Part shown: one piece after another, positions 36,096 through 49,555 of the stretch
Numbering within the stretch: the stretch's first letter is position 1
Layout: every line of letters begins with the position of its first letter
DNA from: Mixophyes australis
Lineage: Eukaryota; Chordata; Amphibia; Anura; Limnodynastidae
DNA length: 64,000 nucleotides
Direction of reading: 5' to 3'
Assembly: GCA_036250195.1 (NCBI GenBank)
Contig: JAVHZZ010000003.1
Span: forward strand, 345,342,875 to 345,406,874
Position numbers and translations under genes: made by a program
The notes under the pieces: model-generated
The model's database searches: none
What the model saw: the letters and a program-made list of their open reading frames with translations, nothing else
Told to the model about the DNA's origin: nothing

Positions 36096-39000
36096 AATTT
36101 GCCAAGTGACCTTGTATGTATCATGAGCACCATCTACGCTTCAGCTCTCCGCTCCACGCTTACTAAGTCTTATGGGCTTGTTTATTAACTTCTGATAGTA
36201 TCATCTTCGGTAAATATGTGTTGCTTGATGGAAAGACTATCCCAATACTCCACCTTGGAGTTCCATACTGTTCACAGCTACTAATTTTAGAGACATATTT
36301 TCAGTTCGATACTATATATTCGATAACTTTTTAAAACTGATCAGTTTCCTTTTAAAAAGGCCCTCTGGATCTGAAGCAGGTTTATATGAACAAATCAGCT
36401 ACTATCCCAATATTATATTTATATATATTTGTAGAGTCTTGTATATCATTGGGTATCATAATATGTCTGCATTTTATTTATGGTTTATAGTTTTTATGTG
36501 TATATGTTATTGAACTTTGTTTTAACTAATAATCTGTGCACCACGGTTATCTATACACATGTTTTATTATATATTGCATAGATTTTACTATCATGATTGA
36601 TTAACTATTCAGGTCTTTAGTGCTGGTATCAAACTTAGGTTTGAGTTTATTTCTCTTCGTATCCAATATTAGGGAGGGTTTGCAACCTTCCTGTTTCAGC
36701 TGCTTAACCGTTTTGCTTTTTATATATTTAAACATTTGCTATAATACTCAAAGGTTTTTGTTGTTCAACTTGGTCCAATAACACTAAGAAATAAGCTATG
36801 CCCTCAGAGAGGAGAAAGGGTTTTATAGGCTGCCCAGAGGATGGCCTCTTCTCCTTGATTTTTGTTCAGGAGGAAAAGTGCTTTGTATATTTCACATGTC
36901 TTCAGAGGTAACAGTGTATCTGGTAAGGTGCTTATTTGAAATAAAGATAGGGAGAAAGCCTAGTTTTAGAGTTTAAACCTCAGGATTATCAAGAGCTCAA
37001 GTAATGTGCTACTTGCTTGAACAACCGCCACGCCAATCCCCCTGTTGTTTTTCAACTTATATTAAAGCAGCTATATACCAGATATGTTTTTTGATACCTG
37101 TGCAAAAATAAAAAAAATAGATTAATGAATTTGGCTAAACCTCACAATATAATCATCATTGAAAATAATTCATCATAGACTTAGATGTCAGATCATAGCC
37201 AATGTTTTAAGAACCAGTGAGACAATTTAATTGTGCATTTTATTAATGTAATACAAAATCATCCATTTTTATATGATTCCTTACACTTTGCCAATTGTCA
37301 TCTCTAAACTGAACTATAAATCTCTTTCCCATTTTCCTATGAGTCCACTTTTTTTAAATTATTTAGAAGCATGATTCATCTTTGTAGTTAAAGGGACACT
37401 GTAAAAATGAGGTTGAAAAAAATGTAAATAGAATTTAACCTTTCAATATTTTGAAAAAAATGCATGAAGACCCCTAAACCTACAATATGTAATAAACCAA
37501 TATAAAAAGCATCTTCCAAGTTTCGCAAAGGTATATCTAAATGTCCCTATGTCATGACAGAACTGAAGGTATAGGAAATTGTTTGTTGTCTAGCTTCCCA
37601 CAAATCCATATTTCATTTATATTTACTCTTAGCGTAACTTATCCAGAGTGGAGGCATCCATAACTATATTCTTGGTTATGCAGCCTATTAATTCACTGGG
37701 AGGTTGTGATATCACTGAGGCATGAGAAGATGTGTTTAGTGCCTCAGTGACCTCACTAGTTCCTAATAACTTGATAGGTTGAAAATGTATTCTTTACGGG
37801 AAGAGAGCTCAGCCATCAATGTTGACAGTGGACTGTTCTTTTAGCTATACCCCCTACAGACCCGATTAGCTGTGCCCAAAATGGACATGGTATTTCAAAT
37901 TGTGAACATGGCCTAGAAAAAATGTGGGCTTTCTGGAGGTATGTTTGGGCAAACTGGGGGAGGGTGCAAATTATAGTCCCTTGAATTATTCTTACAATTA
38001 TTCTGTAGAAAATCTCCATCCTGCAAAGTGCCCTCAAGAGGATTGTATACAGATGGAGCAGGGCTTACTGCAGGGAACAGGGCACCATATCTGAGAGCTA
38101 TATGGAGAATGTAACAAAGGGGGACCATGTTGCAGTCCTTATATATCATCATATGTCACGTTTATGATCTGGCCATTACTTTTATCACCTCCTTGTGCAG
38201 TCCAGGCAAGCAGCTGCTGAAGTCTCTATAACATGTGCTGCCGCTGACTCATTCAGCCTGTTGGAGCTCACTGAAGGAGTTCCAAGGACAGTGTACATTA
38301 CAGCTGGTGCAGCAGTCTGTAAATAATGTGCAGGGGTGAAGGAAGTGAGTCTGCAACCTGTCAGCTCCCCACTTGTGAGCCCTCGGACATACAGTACAGC
38401 TCTAAGCTTGTTTTTCATTGACTTGAACAGAATTATATTTTCACTCCTTGTTTCTCAGACTCAGGTGCAATCACAGTAGAGCTTACATGATATATACTTT
38501 GCATATATCTCTACCAGGCAGAACTAAAGTACATTTCTCATTAACCCTATTTTTGCTGCCTGACTTTTCAGTTATTGAAATATGTTACATAGTAAGATTT
38601 ATATTGTGGGGTTTTTAATGTGGCTATAAATTGTATTTTGTGATTAGATACATTCGAATTACTGGAAATAAAGATGCGACATGTATCGATTATTTTAAAT
38701 GTAAACTATGTGACACTAAATCAGTTTTGGAAGGTAGCTATTGCCTAACACGATGAGTTTTGCAATATATATATATATATATGTTATTTTACATAAGTTG
38801 CAGTAGGAATTCATAAATGTAATTTTTTTAAAGCTTTTATTATATTTAGATCCTTTAGTTTGGTATATTTTATATTCTTTGTTATACCTCTATTTACTTT
38901 TCTTTCTACGTTTGTACGGTTGTTACTGCAATGAATTGTAGTCATAGGGGGCCCCATATCAATTTTGCACTAGGCCTCAGGGCCCTTTACCTATGCCACT

Positions 39001-39298
39001 GTACTTACATACAGTATAAGGAAAATCTCATTTAAGCAGCTTGTTTGAGCTCTGGTGCTCGACAAGATTTACCTCCCCAGAGCTGCAAATATTCCCTGCC
39101 ACATGTCATATGTATTTTCTTATTATGTCCTTAATGCATAATATAGGTACACTAAGTGGCTCCGTTTTTTTTTACTGATGCTGTCAGTTCAGTTCTGAAA
39201 TGTTTCATTGATAGTTATATATACATTTCTTTGACATTCCAAATTTCCAAATCACCACCCCAATCAATTCAGGCCATGCCCAAAATTGTGCAAACCAT
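36096..39298. other. Intron sequence; lone hAT-like right end near 38996
   Basis: GGGCCCTTTACCTATGCCACTG (as two parts, 38979-39000) looks like the right terminus of a hAT element (inverse CAGTGGCATAG). No left end or duplication was found. Nothing else recognised. Confidence 0.35.
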
Positions 39299-39491
39299 GG
39301 GCCTGATTCATTATGGCACGCAGCCTGAGAGTAACCTGTGATAAGTATTAAACGCACGCATTTAGACTTTGCATACTCCCGAATTCATCAAGTCACGGAT
39401 CTCAGGGTTCGTGTACTGCTGAATTCGGGGGCAGGTCTGCTGTACTCGTCTACAGAAGACGCTGCAGGATACCTAATCTAATACCTATGTG
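39299..39491. mobile_element. Fragment of a GGGCCTGATTCATTA-end MITE, cut by a hAT insertion
   Basis: Starts GGGCCTGATTCATTATGGCA like its relatives. It runs until the hAT element at 39492; its continuation resumes at 40985. The right end was not located. Confidence 0.5.
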
Positions 39492-40976
39492 CAGGGCTGC
39501 CATCAGAAATCGAGGGGCCTAGTACAAATGAAACAGGCAGCCCAGAAGCGCCCCCCACCCTGCGCTGAAAGAGATTACTTTGAAGAAGTGATACATAGAG
39601 AAATGGGAACCTGTTCTAAGCAGAGCCTGTGTGCTCTCAAACAATGTCCAAAAATCAACCTCAATTACAGCGCTGAGTAACAGATTTCCATTTGTCCCAG
39701 ATATGAGTTCATGAAAAATAAGTAAATAATGAATAATTATTTCATTAAAATACATAAAAATATGATATATGATTATATTGATATAATTAAGAATTGTAAA
39801 TAATCAAATATATACCCAATGAATCACTGATACACTTCATATACTATACACAACCTAAAGATCCTTGTTCAAAAACTATTCAGTGCACTGACCTATAAAA
39901 TGAACTAAAACTTGTGTTGCCAGCTATTTTTATCATTCATTCACTTTTTAATAATATTCCTATCCGTACTCCTTTTTACATTTCCCATTAATCTACATGT
40001 AAGGAGATATTCTGAATTCTGCAGATAGAGATATAAAAATTCACTCAATGGGAGTAATTTAATTAGCCGCAATGTTCCACAGAACATAACGGGTGCGAGA
40101 TTTTTAAAACAATCTTCGCTGATTTTTCCTTGCAGCCCATAGAGGAGCAAGGAAAATTTGGTGGAGATTTTACAGAAGTAACGGTAAAAATGCGCAGCCG
40201 CGATGAATTCCCTCCAATGTTAGCAACACAATTGCAATCTTTGTAAAGCACTATATCTCCATAAAGCACTGTATCATGCAAAATGCCAATTTATTCAGTC
40301 CAAAAAACTCAGTATGGTAAACTGTTAATGAGTCCACGAATATCATCATATGAGAGAGGTTAAATCCATACCTGAATCGAAAAGAAAAGAAAGTCCTATT
40401 ACCGTGTAACAAACAATGTCTTATTATTCAGTGTATAGGTGAACTACTATATTCAGTGTATAGGTGAACTACTATATTCAGTGTATAGGTGAACTACTAT
40501 ATTCAGTGTATAGGTGAACTACAGGTAAATACAATTCCCTGCCAGAGTGTCTGTAAAAATTGTGTGTCCTGAGTTGTATTCTCCCAAATGAGGCTGAGAA
40601 CAGATCCATTTATAAAAAGTAAAATAAAATGACTTACCCAGATGTTGATGGATGAAGCCTTTCTGCTCCTTCTTCCTACAGTGGCAGCGGGAACATCAGT
40701 GTGACGTCAGGTCGCACAATCAGCTGACAGGGGAGAGGCGGTCACATGATCACATGGGCGGAGCAATCATTCCCCTGCGATCGACTTTGATAGCAGCCTG
40801 GTTGTCATAGTCAGGCAGCTGTCAAACCAATGGCAGGGGAATTATGACAGACAGACTCACGGCAGCAGCGGGGACGCCGGGGAGGAAAGCTCATCGGTGT
40901 ACAGCGGGCCCTTGGTAAGTCCAGGTCTCGGGGCCCATACGCTAGTCCCCCTCATACCCCTCTGATGGCGGCCCTG
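39492..40976. mobile_element. Non-autonomous hAT transposon with perfect 8-bp target duplication
   Basis: The left end CAGGGCTGCCATCAGA (39492) and the right end TCTGATGGCGGCCCTG (to 40976) match at 15 of 16 bases as inverted repeats. CCTATGTG stands on both sides (39484-39491 and 40977-40984) as an exact 8-bp duplication. That is diagnostic for hAT. Length 1485 bp, no transposase. A 25-bp tandem repeat (ATTCAGTGTATAGGTGAACT-ACTAT, 4 units) lies inside at about 40428-40522. The right 300 bp are CpG-rich. Confidence 0.92.
40428..40522. repeat. 25-bp tandem repeat, 4 units
   Basis: Four nearly identical copies of ATTCAGTGTATAGGTGAACT plus ACTAT within the hAT element, a likely recent slippage expansion. 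Confidence 0.9.
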
Positions 40977-40984
40977 CCTATGTG

Positions 40985-41282
40985 GATTATAAATTCACAA
41001 AAGAACGCACAGGGAAAAAAATATTGAATTCATGTCACCTGGTAATAATATAGGCATTAATGAGAAAATATTTTTTTCATTTTTTTTTTCTCCCATGAAA
41101 TACATTTATTAGGATGTTGTTAATGTCTACTGAGCATAAAATATATATTTACAGTTGCTTATGATTTCAAACACATATTATAGCATGCATATGTGACCGT
41201 CATCACAACTGGTCAGTACGTAGACTATCCTTGTAGCTGGAGCAAGAGATACGGCAGAAAAACAGGTAACTTTGAGATGCTC
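40985..41282. other. Intron sequence, nothing firm
   Basis: Continuation after the hAT insertion; AT-rich. Confidence 0.4.
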
Positions 41283-41283
41283 A

Positions 41284-41536
41284 GAGTTTGATTCAGATGA
41301 GGCTGCGTGCGCTTGACTTTGACATGTCCCTACTGTAGATTCACTACGGCAAAGCGCCTCTTCCCAGCTCAGTACGCTCCCTGCAATCGTAGGCTGTAGT
41401 AAGTGTTCTTTGCACTCGCAGACGCAGGGACAGGGCTGTGTTCATGGACATATCTCCAGTTCTGGGCATGTACAGAGTGATTTTGCATACTATACGCTCA
41501 AAATCGGCAGATATGTGCCTTCATGATCCAGGCCCA
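41284..41536. mobile_element. Short MITE of the 'CCTGATTCA' end family
   Basis: Left end GAGTTTGATTCAGATGAGGC and right end CCTTCATGATCCAGGCCCA are imperfect inverted repeats. About 253 bp, richer in GC than its flanks. Confidence 0.5.
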
Positions 41537-41699
41537 ATGACTTAATGCCCCACTATACTCATTATCTGATTTGGCTGCGCTATAAACTCTACTACATAAA
41601 CTATGCTCTTTTGTCTGCAAAAATGGAACTTTTTGCGTTATGGACTTATATGAAAGGAAAAAAACAACCAAATAATTATTTAGGTATAAAGAAATAGTA

Positions 41700-42005
41700 T
41701 CATTAAGGGGCATAACACAAAATTGCCATTGCAAATTTGAGGGGGGCCCAGCAATATGTGTTCAACGGCTTCATTGTCCCCCTCTCTGCTCTTCTGAGCA
41801 TGCGTGGGGCTGGCACATGCGCAGTGAAGCCCCATTTCAGCTTTTAGTCCTGGGACTGAAATCCCATAGCGCAAGCGCCGACCCCATCTGCATGCTCAGA
41901 AGAGCAGAGCTGGGGCTGGCGTAGCAATTGGACTGACTTCACCAAGTCCCCTCGCTTTCAGTTCCCATAGTCATCACACCCCCGGCAACGGTTTTGCCCC
42001 TGGGT
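41700..42005. repeat. Repeat with internal inverted CTGCTCTTCTGAGCATGC
   Basis: CTGCTCTTCTGAGCATGC (about 41787) is found inverted at about 41891-41908. Edges such as GGGGCATAACACAAAATTGC and GGCAACGGTTTTGCCCCTGG suggest a hAT-like MITE with decayed ends. No duplication confirmed. Confidence 0.45.
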
Positions 42006-42401
42006 GTCATCTAATTGTATTTTTTAATAAATATAAAAAATAATAGTAATAATATATAAAAGTATATTGAACTTTGCTTGAACAAAAATGCATGTTTAGA
42101 CTATACTATGATTTACTTCTCATCAGTATAGCTTTTAGAGTGCGTTACTTTCTTGTTGTTCTTTCTATGAAAGCAATTGTCAGATAGGTACATCCATCCA
42201 TAGACAGCAATGGAAACAGTGATACTTGTGGACATTACATTTGTGGTATGCATTACTTCATAATCATAAGTATCAATCAATCAAGTATCTGACGTTTCAA
42301 GTATACAAAATATAAACAATATTAGGGGAGAACAGAGAAAGATTTTTAAGAAGGCATCACATTTCACAACATTGTCACTAGATATACAAAAGATTCATGG
42401 C
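42006..42401. other. Intron sequence, nothing recognised
   Basis: No feature supported. Confidence 0.45.
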
Positions 42402-42576
42402 TAGAATTACTAGAACTTATGAAAAGGAAAAGTGGAGATGTTGCCCATAGCAATCAATCAGATTCTGGCTATCATGAATCAAGTACATTCTAGAAAATAA
42501 TAGCTAGAATCTGATTGGTTGCTATGGGCAACATCTCTACATTTCCTTTTTAAAAGTGCTAATAAATCTACCCTTT
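42402..42576. mobile_element. Palindromic MITE, copy 4 (divergent subfamily)
   Basis: GGAGATGTTGCCCATAGCAA and its inverse GTTGCTATGGGCAACATCTC form the arms, around GAATCAAGTACATTC. The arms resemble the other three copies, but the outer ends (AGGAAAAGTGG / CATTTCC) differ, so this is a sister subfamily. Confidence 0.75.
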
Positions 42577-45500
42577 AGTGTAAGGCAGATTTTAACTCAA
42601 AAAGTTTACGAGGCATAATATTTGAAGAGTCCCAGGTATAAGTTTGAGGTATGAGCAGACCAGAAAGACTATTTCCTAAAAACTGTGGGACACATAAGGT
42701 GATTGGCGGATCTTCCATGTCCATGTGAATCTCGTATATTCCATATTTGCTCCTGTATTAGAGATATTAATAAAACTTTATCAAACTTCCAAAAACGTAA
42801 CAAAGCGAGGCACACACATGTGCGTATTGTGTACTTTGTTAGGAATACATTCTCTCTGCCCAACTCCTCCCCCCCTGTGCAAATATCTGCTGCTCCCCAA
42901 ATGCTCCCATCTTGCTCTCATGTCACGGCAGAAATCTGGTTGCACAAATCAAGGTGCGTGCCAGTTCAATAGCCGGACCAGTTAAGTTTCGGAAGTTACC
43001 CACCATTGTTTTACACATATGCTGTGTTCCAGACAGCAGCTTTTCGGGAGTTGGAAATTGTTGGGAGTTAATTAAATGAAACTGCCAAATGTCTTTGGGG
43101 AAGATAAATTAGCAGCTTCTACTTTGTTGGTAGTGATTAAAGTTACAATATTTGCCTTTATAGTGTACATTACACTAATACGTATGTTGGTGTGAGGCAT
43201 GAGAGGGTTGTTGTCTCAGAGAACAAAATGGTCAGACCCCTGTTGGTCTCAGGCTGGAACCTATTAATAATCCTGTAATCAAATACAAACCTTGCAGTTT
43301 TCAGAAGATTACTAGAGAAACTACAAAGTCAGTAGGGCCAAGAACCACATCTGGCTTGTGAGTCTCTGGATGACGGTGTTTATCTATAATGAAGCAAAAT
43401 AGATGGTTCCTGCAAACTAACTTCAGTAAATCTGCTTGTAAGTATCAGGTGAACGTCTCAGTGATTATGACAAATGATAGTTTCCAGTAGGTTATTGTTC
43501 CATCCTAAACAGGATTTACTGATGCTTCCTCCTCTCTATCTCTATGTTAGGATGGTTTGTTCCCATAATCTCTTTGTAGAGAATTACTCTGTACCTTCTG
43601 ACTTCTCAACCTTGAACGAAAATACAATTAGAATTCATAAAAACAAGTCTACTATGATCAGAACATAAATTTGGAATTCCCTGAAGGACAGTTTTCTAGC
43701 TACAGTATTTCAATTGCACTAATATGGTCTGTCCCCTTAACATATTATTACATATACTTTTATTAGGTGTTACCTATTCGCTGATATATATGAAATGTTG
43801 CTAGGACAATGATAGTAATGTAATACATGAGTGGTATGAGAATCTTTATATACATGTACATGTGACATATATTCTTTGTCCTTTCTGACATCACTAGATA
43901 GCAATATCCCTAAAATAGAGAGAGGTTTCCATTCCACTCCACTAGAATGGGCATTGCAAGTGGCGTGACTATCATTTTAGACACTGCTTGGCTCCTTTCC
44001 AACTCCTTCCCATTCTCTTCAAATAGATGGACAATGCTGCAAGCGCCTCCTTCGAAAGTAGAACGTGTGAAGCAGGACATACCTCCCAATTACCCTTGCA
44101 GTCAAGAGAAGTTTTGACTGAGCGGGAAAGCCCACCAGAATCAAGACAGTTGGCAGACTGTCCTGCTCTCTGCTACCTGTTATTGCTGCTTCCACTACCT
44201 GCATCTGTTGTTTGTGTCTTAAGCTCAGTAGCAGCTTGTCTGGATACTGGAATGTTTGGGCCCTGTTTGGAAAAACCATTGGTACAAATGAGTGAACAAA
44301 AAAGCCTTTCTCCCCTTAACCAGCCCTGGTATTAATTTTTTTAAAAAAGACATGATTAATAATTAGACATCCCTGTTTGCAATAAGCCCCAACATTAAAT
44401 GAATAGCCTTCCCATTTAATAAATATCTATATGCCCCAAATCAGGCCCAACATTAAATTGTTAGTATTCACATTTAATAAATAGACCTATTTCTTCTCAA
44501 ACAGCACAGCTTTTAAATAATTACTATTTACATATAAAAAATGTTCCTCCTCCTCTCCAACCTTAGACCCATGTTCAATTAATAGCCCCTGAAAACCCAG
44601 CATTAAATTAATAGTCCCATCACCCCACTTTATATTACTAGGTCCCACTATAATCCCAATATTAAATTAATAGCTCCCATCACCTTTAAATGGTTAGCTC
44701 CCACTCTCACTCTACCATTAAACTAATACCCCAACCCCCATCCGAACTACATTAAAAACAACTTACAACTATTCTACCACACTTACCATTTGCTCTGCGG
44801 CTCTGTAACTTGCTGCAGGCGCTGCTTGCCCACTGTCTTCAGAGGATCAGCACTGGGAATCTCCATTTAATCTTCTATTATCATCTTGCATGTTGCATTT
44901 GCAAACGTGTTTCCTTCTAAAATCTTTAATGAGATGAGTTGAACATTTATGTGCACCTTATTTCCTTAGATGTTGCTGCTCTAATTATTGTTGCCAATAA
45001 AGTAACCCCATTTATTTTAATGTACAAGGAGTAGGGAGCAAACGGCTAGTTTTTGTGGGCCTCATATGTGGCCCCAACTCCTTTAAAGGGTTTCCCATCA
45101 CATTTTTCTTAAAAATGTTGCTTGAAAATAATAGATTTTGGGCACAATGGGACTCACTGACTATTAGTACTGAGACTCTTCACTAGTTTGTGTGAGTGAT
45201 CAGACATCATCAGCAAATCTGAATATCTGCTCTTTGGCGTAGGTACTCTGTTATATCAGACAGTGCTTACAGGACTTGTGACATCACAGGGTGTTACAAG
45301 GTCCCCAAGAGACTCAGAGTACAGGCCCCCTATTAAATATGCCAGGCCAGCACTACACACCGCAAGTGTGTGTTTTCCATGTGATCGGACAGCTGATATA
45401 GATGAATCTAATAGAATCCACTTCCTCCAGCAGTAGTAATACACTTAGTAATAAGCCAAGAAACCCCCCACCTGCAATACATTAAAAGCAATTTACCACT

Positions 45501-46702
45501 ATCCCGCCACACTTACTGTCTTATTGTCAATGGAGAGAGATGGGCGGGAGCATATGCAGTCGACTGGTGGCTGTACTGTGACTGGTCCTGGGGGGTGGAC
45601 CATCTACCTGGATATATACTGTACCAACCTCCTGTAATATTAGTACAACCCCTTTCATTATATTAAACTTTTTTATTTTTGGCATAAAATACTGTTAGTT
45701 TAGCTTTTTTTTCTTATTAAATTAATTATGAGTCGGGAGAACAGAATTAAATTTTTGCACAACTCAGCAAAACTAGGCACCGTGGTGCTCCTACTGCATA
45801 CTTTGCAAGCAATGCTTTACTCCACCTAACTACTCCCCTCGACCTGTGCAAACCTCTGCTCCATAAATCTATGCACTTGGGTGGACTCGATTACTCAAAC
45901 TGAGGCTCACAGCGGGACCAACGCTGGTTCTGTGGCTTGTGTTTCGTAAATGACCTTTATAGTATCTATATGACAGGAGAACTTTCCTTTGTGGAAGTTC
46001 ATTTATTCTAGTCATACTCGGTGTATAACAAATTCATGTTTTCCACTCTGCGTTGTTATTTTACTTATATCATTGGGTGGTTAAGTATAAGAGATAAAGA
46101 CTCTGGCACATGAAACCTAGCCTCAGGATTTGTCTTTATTACTGCATACCAGTCACACGTTTTACTGATGCCGGCATTGCTGCAGTAGAATCTTACACTT
46201 GTCTTATCTAATAAGGACATGACGGGGGAGAAACTGAAGCAACATTATATGCAAGATCAGTTCAAGAAGAAATACAGTTTTATATACAGCATTTTTTGTT
46301 TCTAATTAAACATATTTACATAAATTGAGCAGGTCAGTGCCTTAATTATATTTGCAGTGCACCTAATGAGTACAGTCACAATATATATATACCTTGTTAT
46401 TGTAATGAGCTCACATTTGTTATAGCAATAATGTAATGCTATAAATGTAAAGGGAGAGAAACATAACTGTGGAATCGAGTAACTGAAGTTCGTACAATGA
46501 CAAGAGAGAAAACTGTGTAGTTAAAGTGGGCCCATCAGCTACACAATGGGAAGGCAGCTATTTTGTGTACTGAACCAATATTCATGAGCAGCGGCGGAAC
46601 AGTGCAATGCTGAGTACAGTTTAGGTAGAGGCCCGTTGACACTGCTGTATCCCGTACCTTTTGCCTTTTGCACCACTATACAGTATTGCAATGAGCAGTA
46701 TC
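42577..46702. other. Intron sequence with a decayed 'ATTAAATTAATAG' repeat tract
   Basis: From about 44385 to 44770 phrases such as CCCAACATTAAATTAATAGC recur every 45-70 bases. The segment ACATTAAAAACAACTTACAA with CCACACTTACC (44750) is found again near 45480, so two copies of one repeat are likely. No gene found. The open frames near 42703 and 44027 have no domain. Confidence 0.4.
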
Positions 46703-46705
46703 TTA

Positions 46706-47218
46706 TACCCCATTCATACTGCACCAAAATCCCGGGTTTTTGCCGGGGCGAGCTCAAACGACCCGGGTCTTGGTGCAGTATGAATGGTACAAGTCAAAAA
46801 TCCCGGGTCTAAAAACCCGGGTCTTCAACCCGGGATTTATCGAGGGGTAATTCCCGGGTCGGACCCGGCTTGGTTGCACTATAAATGGTGCAACCCGGGT
46901 TTTTCAACCCGGGTTGCACAGAAAACAAGCTGCCTGTCTCTGGAGGATGATGTCATCGGTGGGAGCCCGTGGAAGAAAAAAAAACCAGTCACCTTTCAAT
47001 GACATCACCATTTTTCAGCCAATGAAAACTGCTCTGGTGATGACTCCCACAAATTGCCAGGGCACAGACTTGTGCAGTATGAATGGGGTCAACCCGGGAA
47101 ATTCCCGGGTCCGAGGTGCAGTATGAATGGTGTTTCTGAGCTGGGACGCTCCGAGCCCCGGCAAAAACCCGGCTTGAAAAACCCGGGATATTGCCGGGGC
47201 GGCAGTATGAAAGCGGTA
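46706..47218. mobile_element. PIF/Harbinger-like MITE rich in CCCGGG
   Basis: The ends TACCCCATTCATACTGC (46706) and GCAGTATGAAAGCGGTA (to 47218) are inverted repeats (15 of 17). TTA lies on both sides (46703-46705 and 47219-47221), the 3-bp target of PIF/Harbinger. The 513-bp body carries many AACCCGGG / CCCGGGTT palindromes and several GCAGTATGAATGG phrases in both orientations. No transposase. Confidence 0.75.
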
Positions 47219-47221
47219 TTA

Positions 47222-47575
47222 GAAATAAATTAGAACCGTTATAAATAATTAAGGGGGTGGTCCAAAAGTTATAGTAAGCAGGACTTTGAAATCTTCACTT
47301 TTTGCACCAAGTCTGTTTTTGTTTTCTTCCTCAGTCCTGCAAATGGTCACAAAGAGCATCTCCTAATCCCAGAAGTAGGTGTCTGATACACTAGGTAAAC
47401 ATATATGCACAATGAAACTCACTTCGTGTTCCCATAGTCTGCAGTTAATGAAAGAGCCTTCATGAGTTACTTCACTAGAATTACATTAAGTGGTATCAAA
47501 AATAAATAAATTGCAATGGGTAATGTACTGTAAAGTGACAGCACAATGGGCAGCATCAGAATGGGTATAATCATT
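47222..47575. other. Intron sequence, nothing recognised
   Basis: No feature supported. Confidence 0.45.
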
Positions 47576-48200
47576 TATGACATCTGACAATGGATGACAT
47601 GGATAACTTCAAAAATATTGACATCACTGGGGACATCAAAATAGATGACATAATTTTGGTAAAATGACTGATGTCACACAATGGTTATGATACCACAGGT
47701 GACAAACAAAGGTAATGACATCAACATCCATCTTATTGTTACAATTGCAGAGAGTAAAAGTACAAGAGTAAATAACGTCAACATTGAATGAAACAACTCG
47801 TGAAATCAAAAAGGCATCCCAGATATAATCAAAATAAGTAAGATCACTGATGACATTAATATAAATGACATCACAATAGGTAAAATCAGTGCATATGTCA
47901 CAATCTGGGACTACACTGATGACATCACAGGGAGCCACACCAATGTTACCTCAAACTAGATGATATCACAATTGGATGCCTTCCCTAATTGCATCACAAC
48001 GAATGACATCATTGACCATAAAATATGTATCATGCAATAACATAATTATTTAGCTCAATAAAGAACTCACAATGGCAGACAGCAGTGAAGGCATCACAAA
48101 TAGAGACAGTATTATGAGATGATGTTATTTAGTTATTATATGACAGATGGTAGCGTAAATTTGGCTACATGACTGATGACATCAGAATAGATGATATCTG
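47576..48200. repeat. Cluster of GATGACATCA motifs, decayed tandem repeat
   Basis: TGACATCA occurs at least six times (near 47612, 47718, 47868, 47919, 48005 and 48177), with many variants such as GATGACATAAT, TGATGTCACA and AACGTCAAC between. The phrase AATGACATCACAATAG hints at a ~20-30 bp ancestral unit. The core equals a CRE/ATF-like half-palindrome. Confidence 0.6.
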
Positions 48201-49555
48201 CCCATTTGACAGCCACTGAAATATGCATGACCTGATGTGTATAGGACTGTACACGCTGACAAAAATAAAAACATCCCTTTACAATACTACTTGATATCAC
48301 TTTGTACAGCCTAGTTAAACACAATTACCACCAGATGCCTACTCAAGTACAAAAGCATAACTGTGAATGGTGTTACCAGAAGCAAACAAAGAAATGTAAT
48401 TACTCTGTGGAATTAAAATATCTTACTTATGTAAAAGACCACTGAATGTGATGGCAATCACACAGCAAAATATGTAGAAAAATATATGTGTATATATGTT
48501 AAAAACAAAAGTCCCCCAGAGATACTATGGTAGATAATGATGTGATTGATTAAGTTAATTCCTCTATGGGTACACAATTAGTTAACAACACAGATTACAA
48601 ATCTCTTTACAAAATGAATGCTCAACAATGGTTCATTTACTGACTGTCCTTGAATACACAAGGAAAACATGGAACAATTACAGGCAATGGTAACAAAACA
48701 CGGCAACCACCAATGGTTGTCACAATAGATAAAATGTACAATACTAATGTATCAAACTAAGAGTATAATCATCAATTAAGTACAAGTGCAAACGGTAATC
48801 AATAGTGGCCCAATACTTTATCCTATACCCATAGAGGTCATGTTCAGTAATAATTGTATAACCCTTGCAAACGTATACCAGTATTTACCTATGAGACACG
48901 CCCCTACGCTAACACTGGTAGGTAGTCAGTATCTTGGCTCTCCCCATTGTCAAAGATATATTTTTCTATATATTTCATTGTGAGGTTTTTCTAATTAGTA
49001 GAATATTTTGATTCCACAGATGAATGTATTGAAATTCATAATACTGTATTATATATTTATTTGTTTGTCATGGATAACACATCTCCTTTTTGGTATTGGT
49101 GCTGGTGGTAATTGTATTTGTATGTTGCTGTTTTTCAGCTGCAGCAAGCGCGTACCTTTCAACGGATTTTCGTGCCAGAGAATTTTCCTGGCAAACATAG
49201 GTGTTTTATGAGCTCATTCTAGACCTTGCAGATGAAGTATTGTCTGAAACTAAGGACGTTAGTGAATGCAAATGTGTTTTAAAGGATTGTTATTCCAACA
49301 TACAGTACACAGGTTTTCTGGAACAAGGCAGCCTTACAAAACTATCTGCAAACAAAAATCTGATCCCACGAGATCATGTGTTTAGCAGTAGGTGGGTGGA
49401 AACTGTTTGTATTTGCTCTAGGACTTACTAATATAAGTAGATAAGAAAAAACTTGATGCCCTGAAAATCAAAATTAAGAAGCTACAGACTACTTTAAAAC
49501 CATGCTCTAGAAAAAGGTCTTTAATTGCTTTAATAAAGAACTGGATTTTTTTAAC
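48201..49555. other. Intron sequence, nothing firm
   Basis: The part after 49140 may belong to the 5' region of the Penelope-like relic, but I see no diagnostic motif there. Confidence 0.4.

Noticed and set aside
38940..39002. Complete hAT element ending near 39000
   Set aside because: Only the right-end-like sequence is seen; no left end and no 8-bp duplication could be found.
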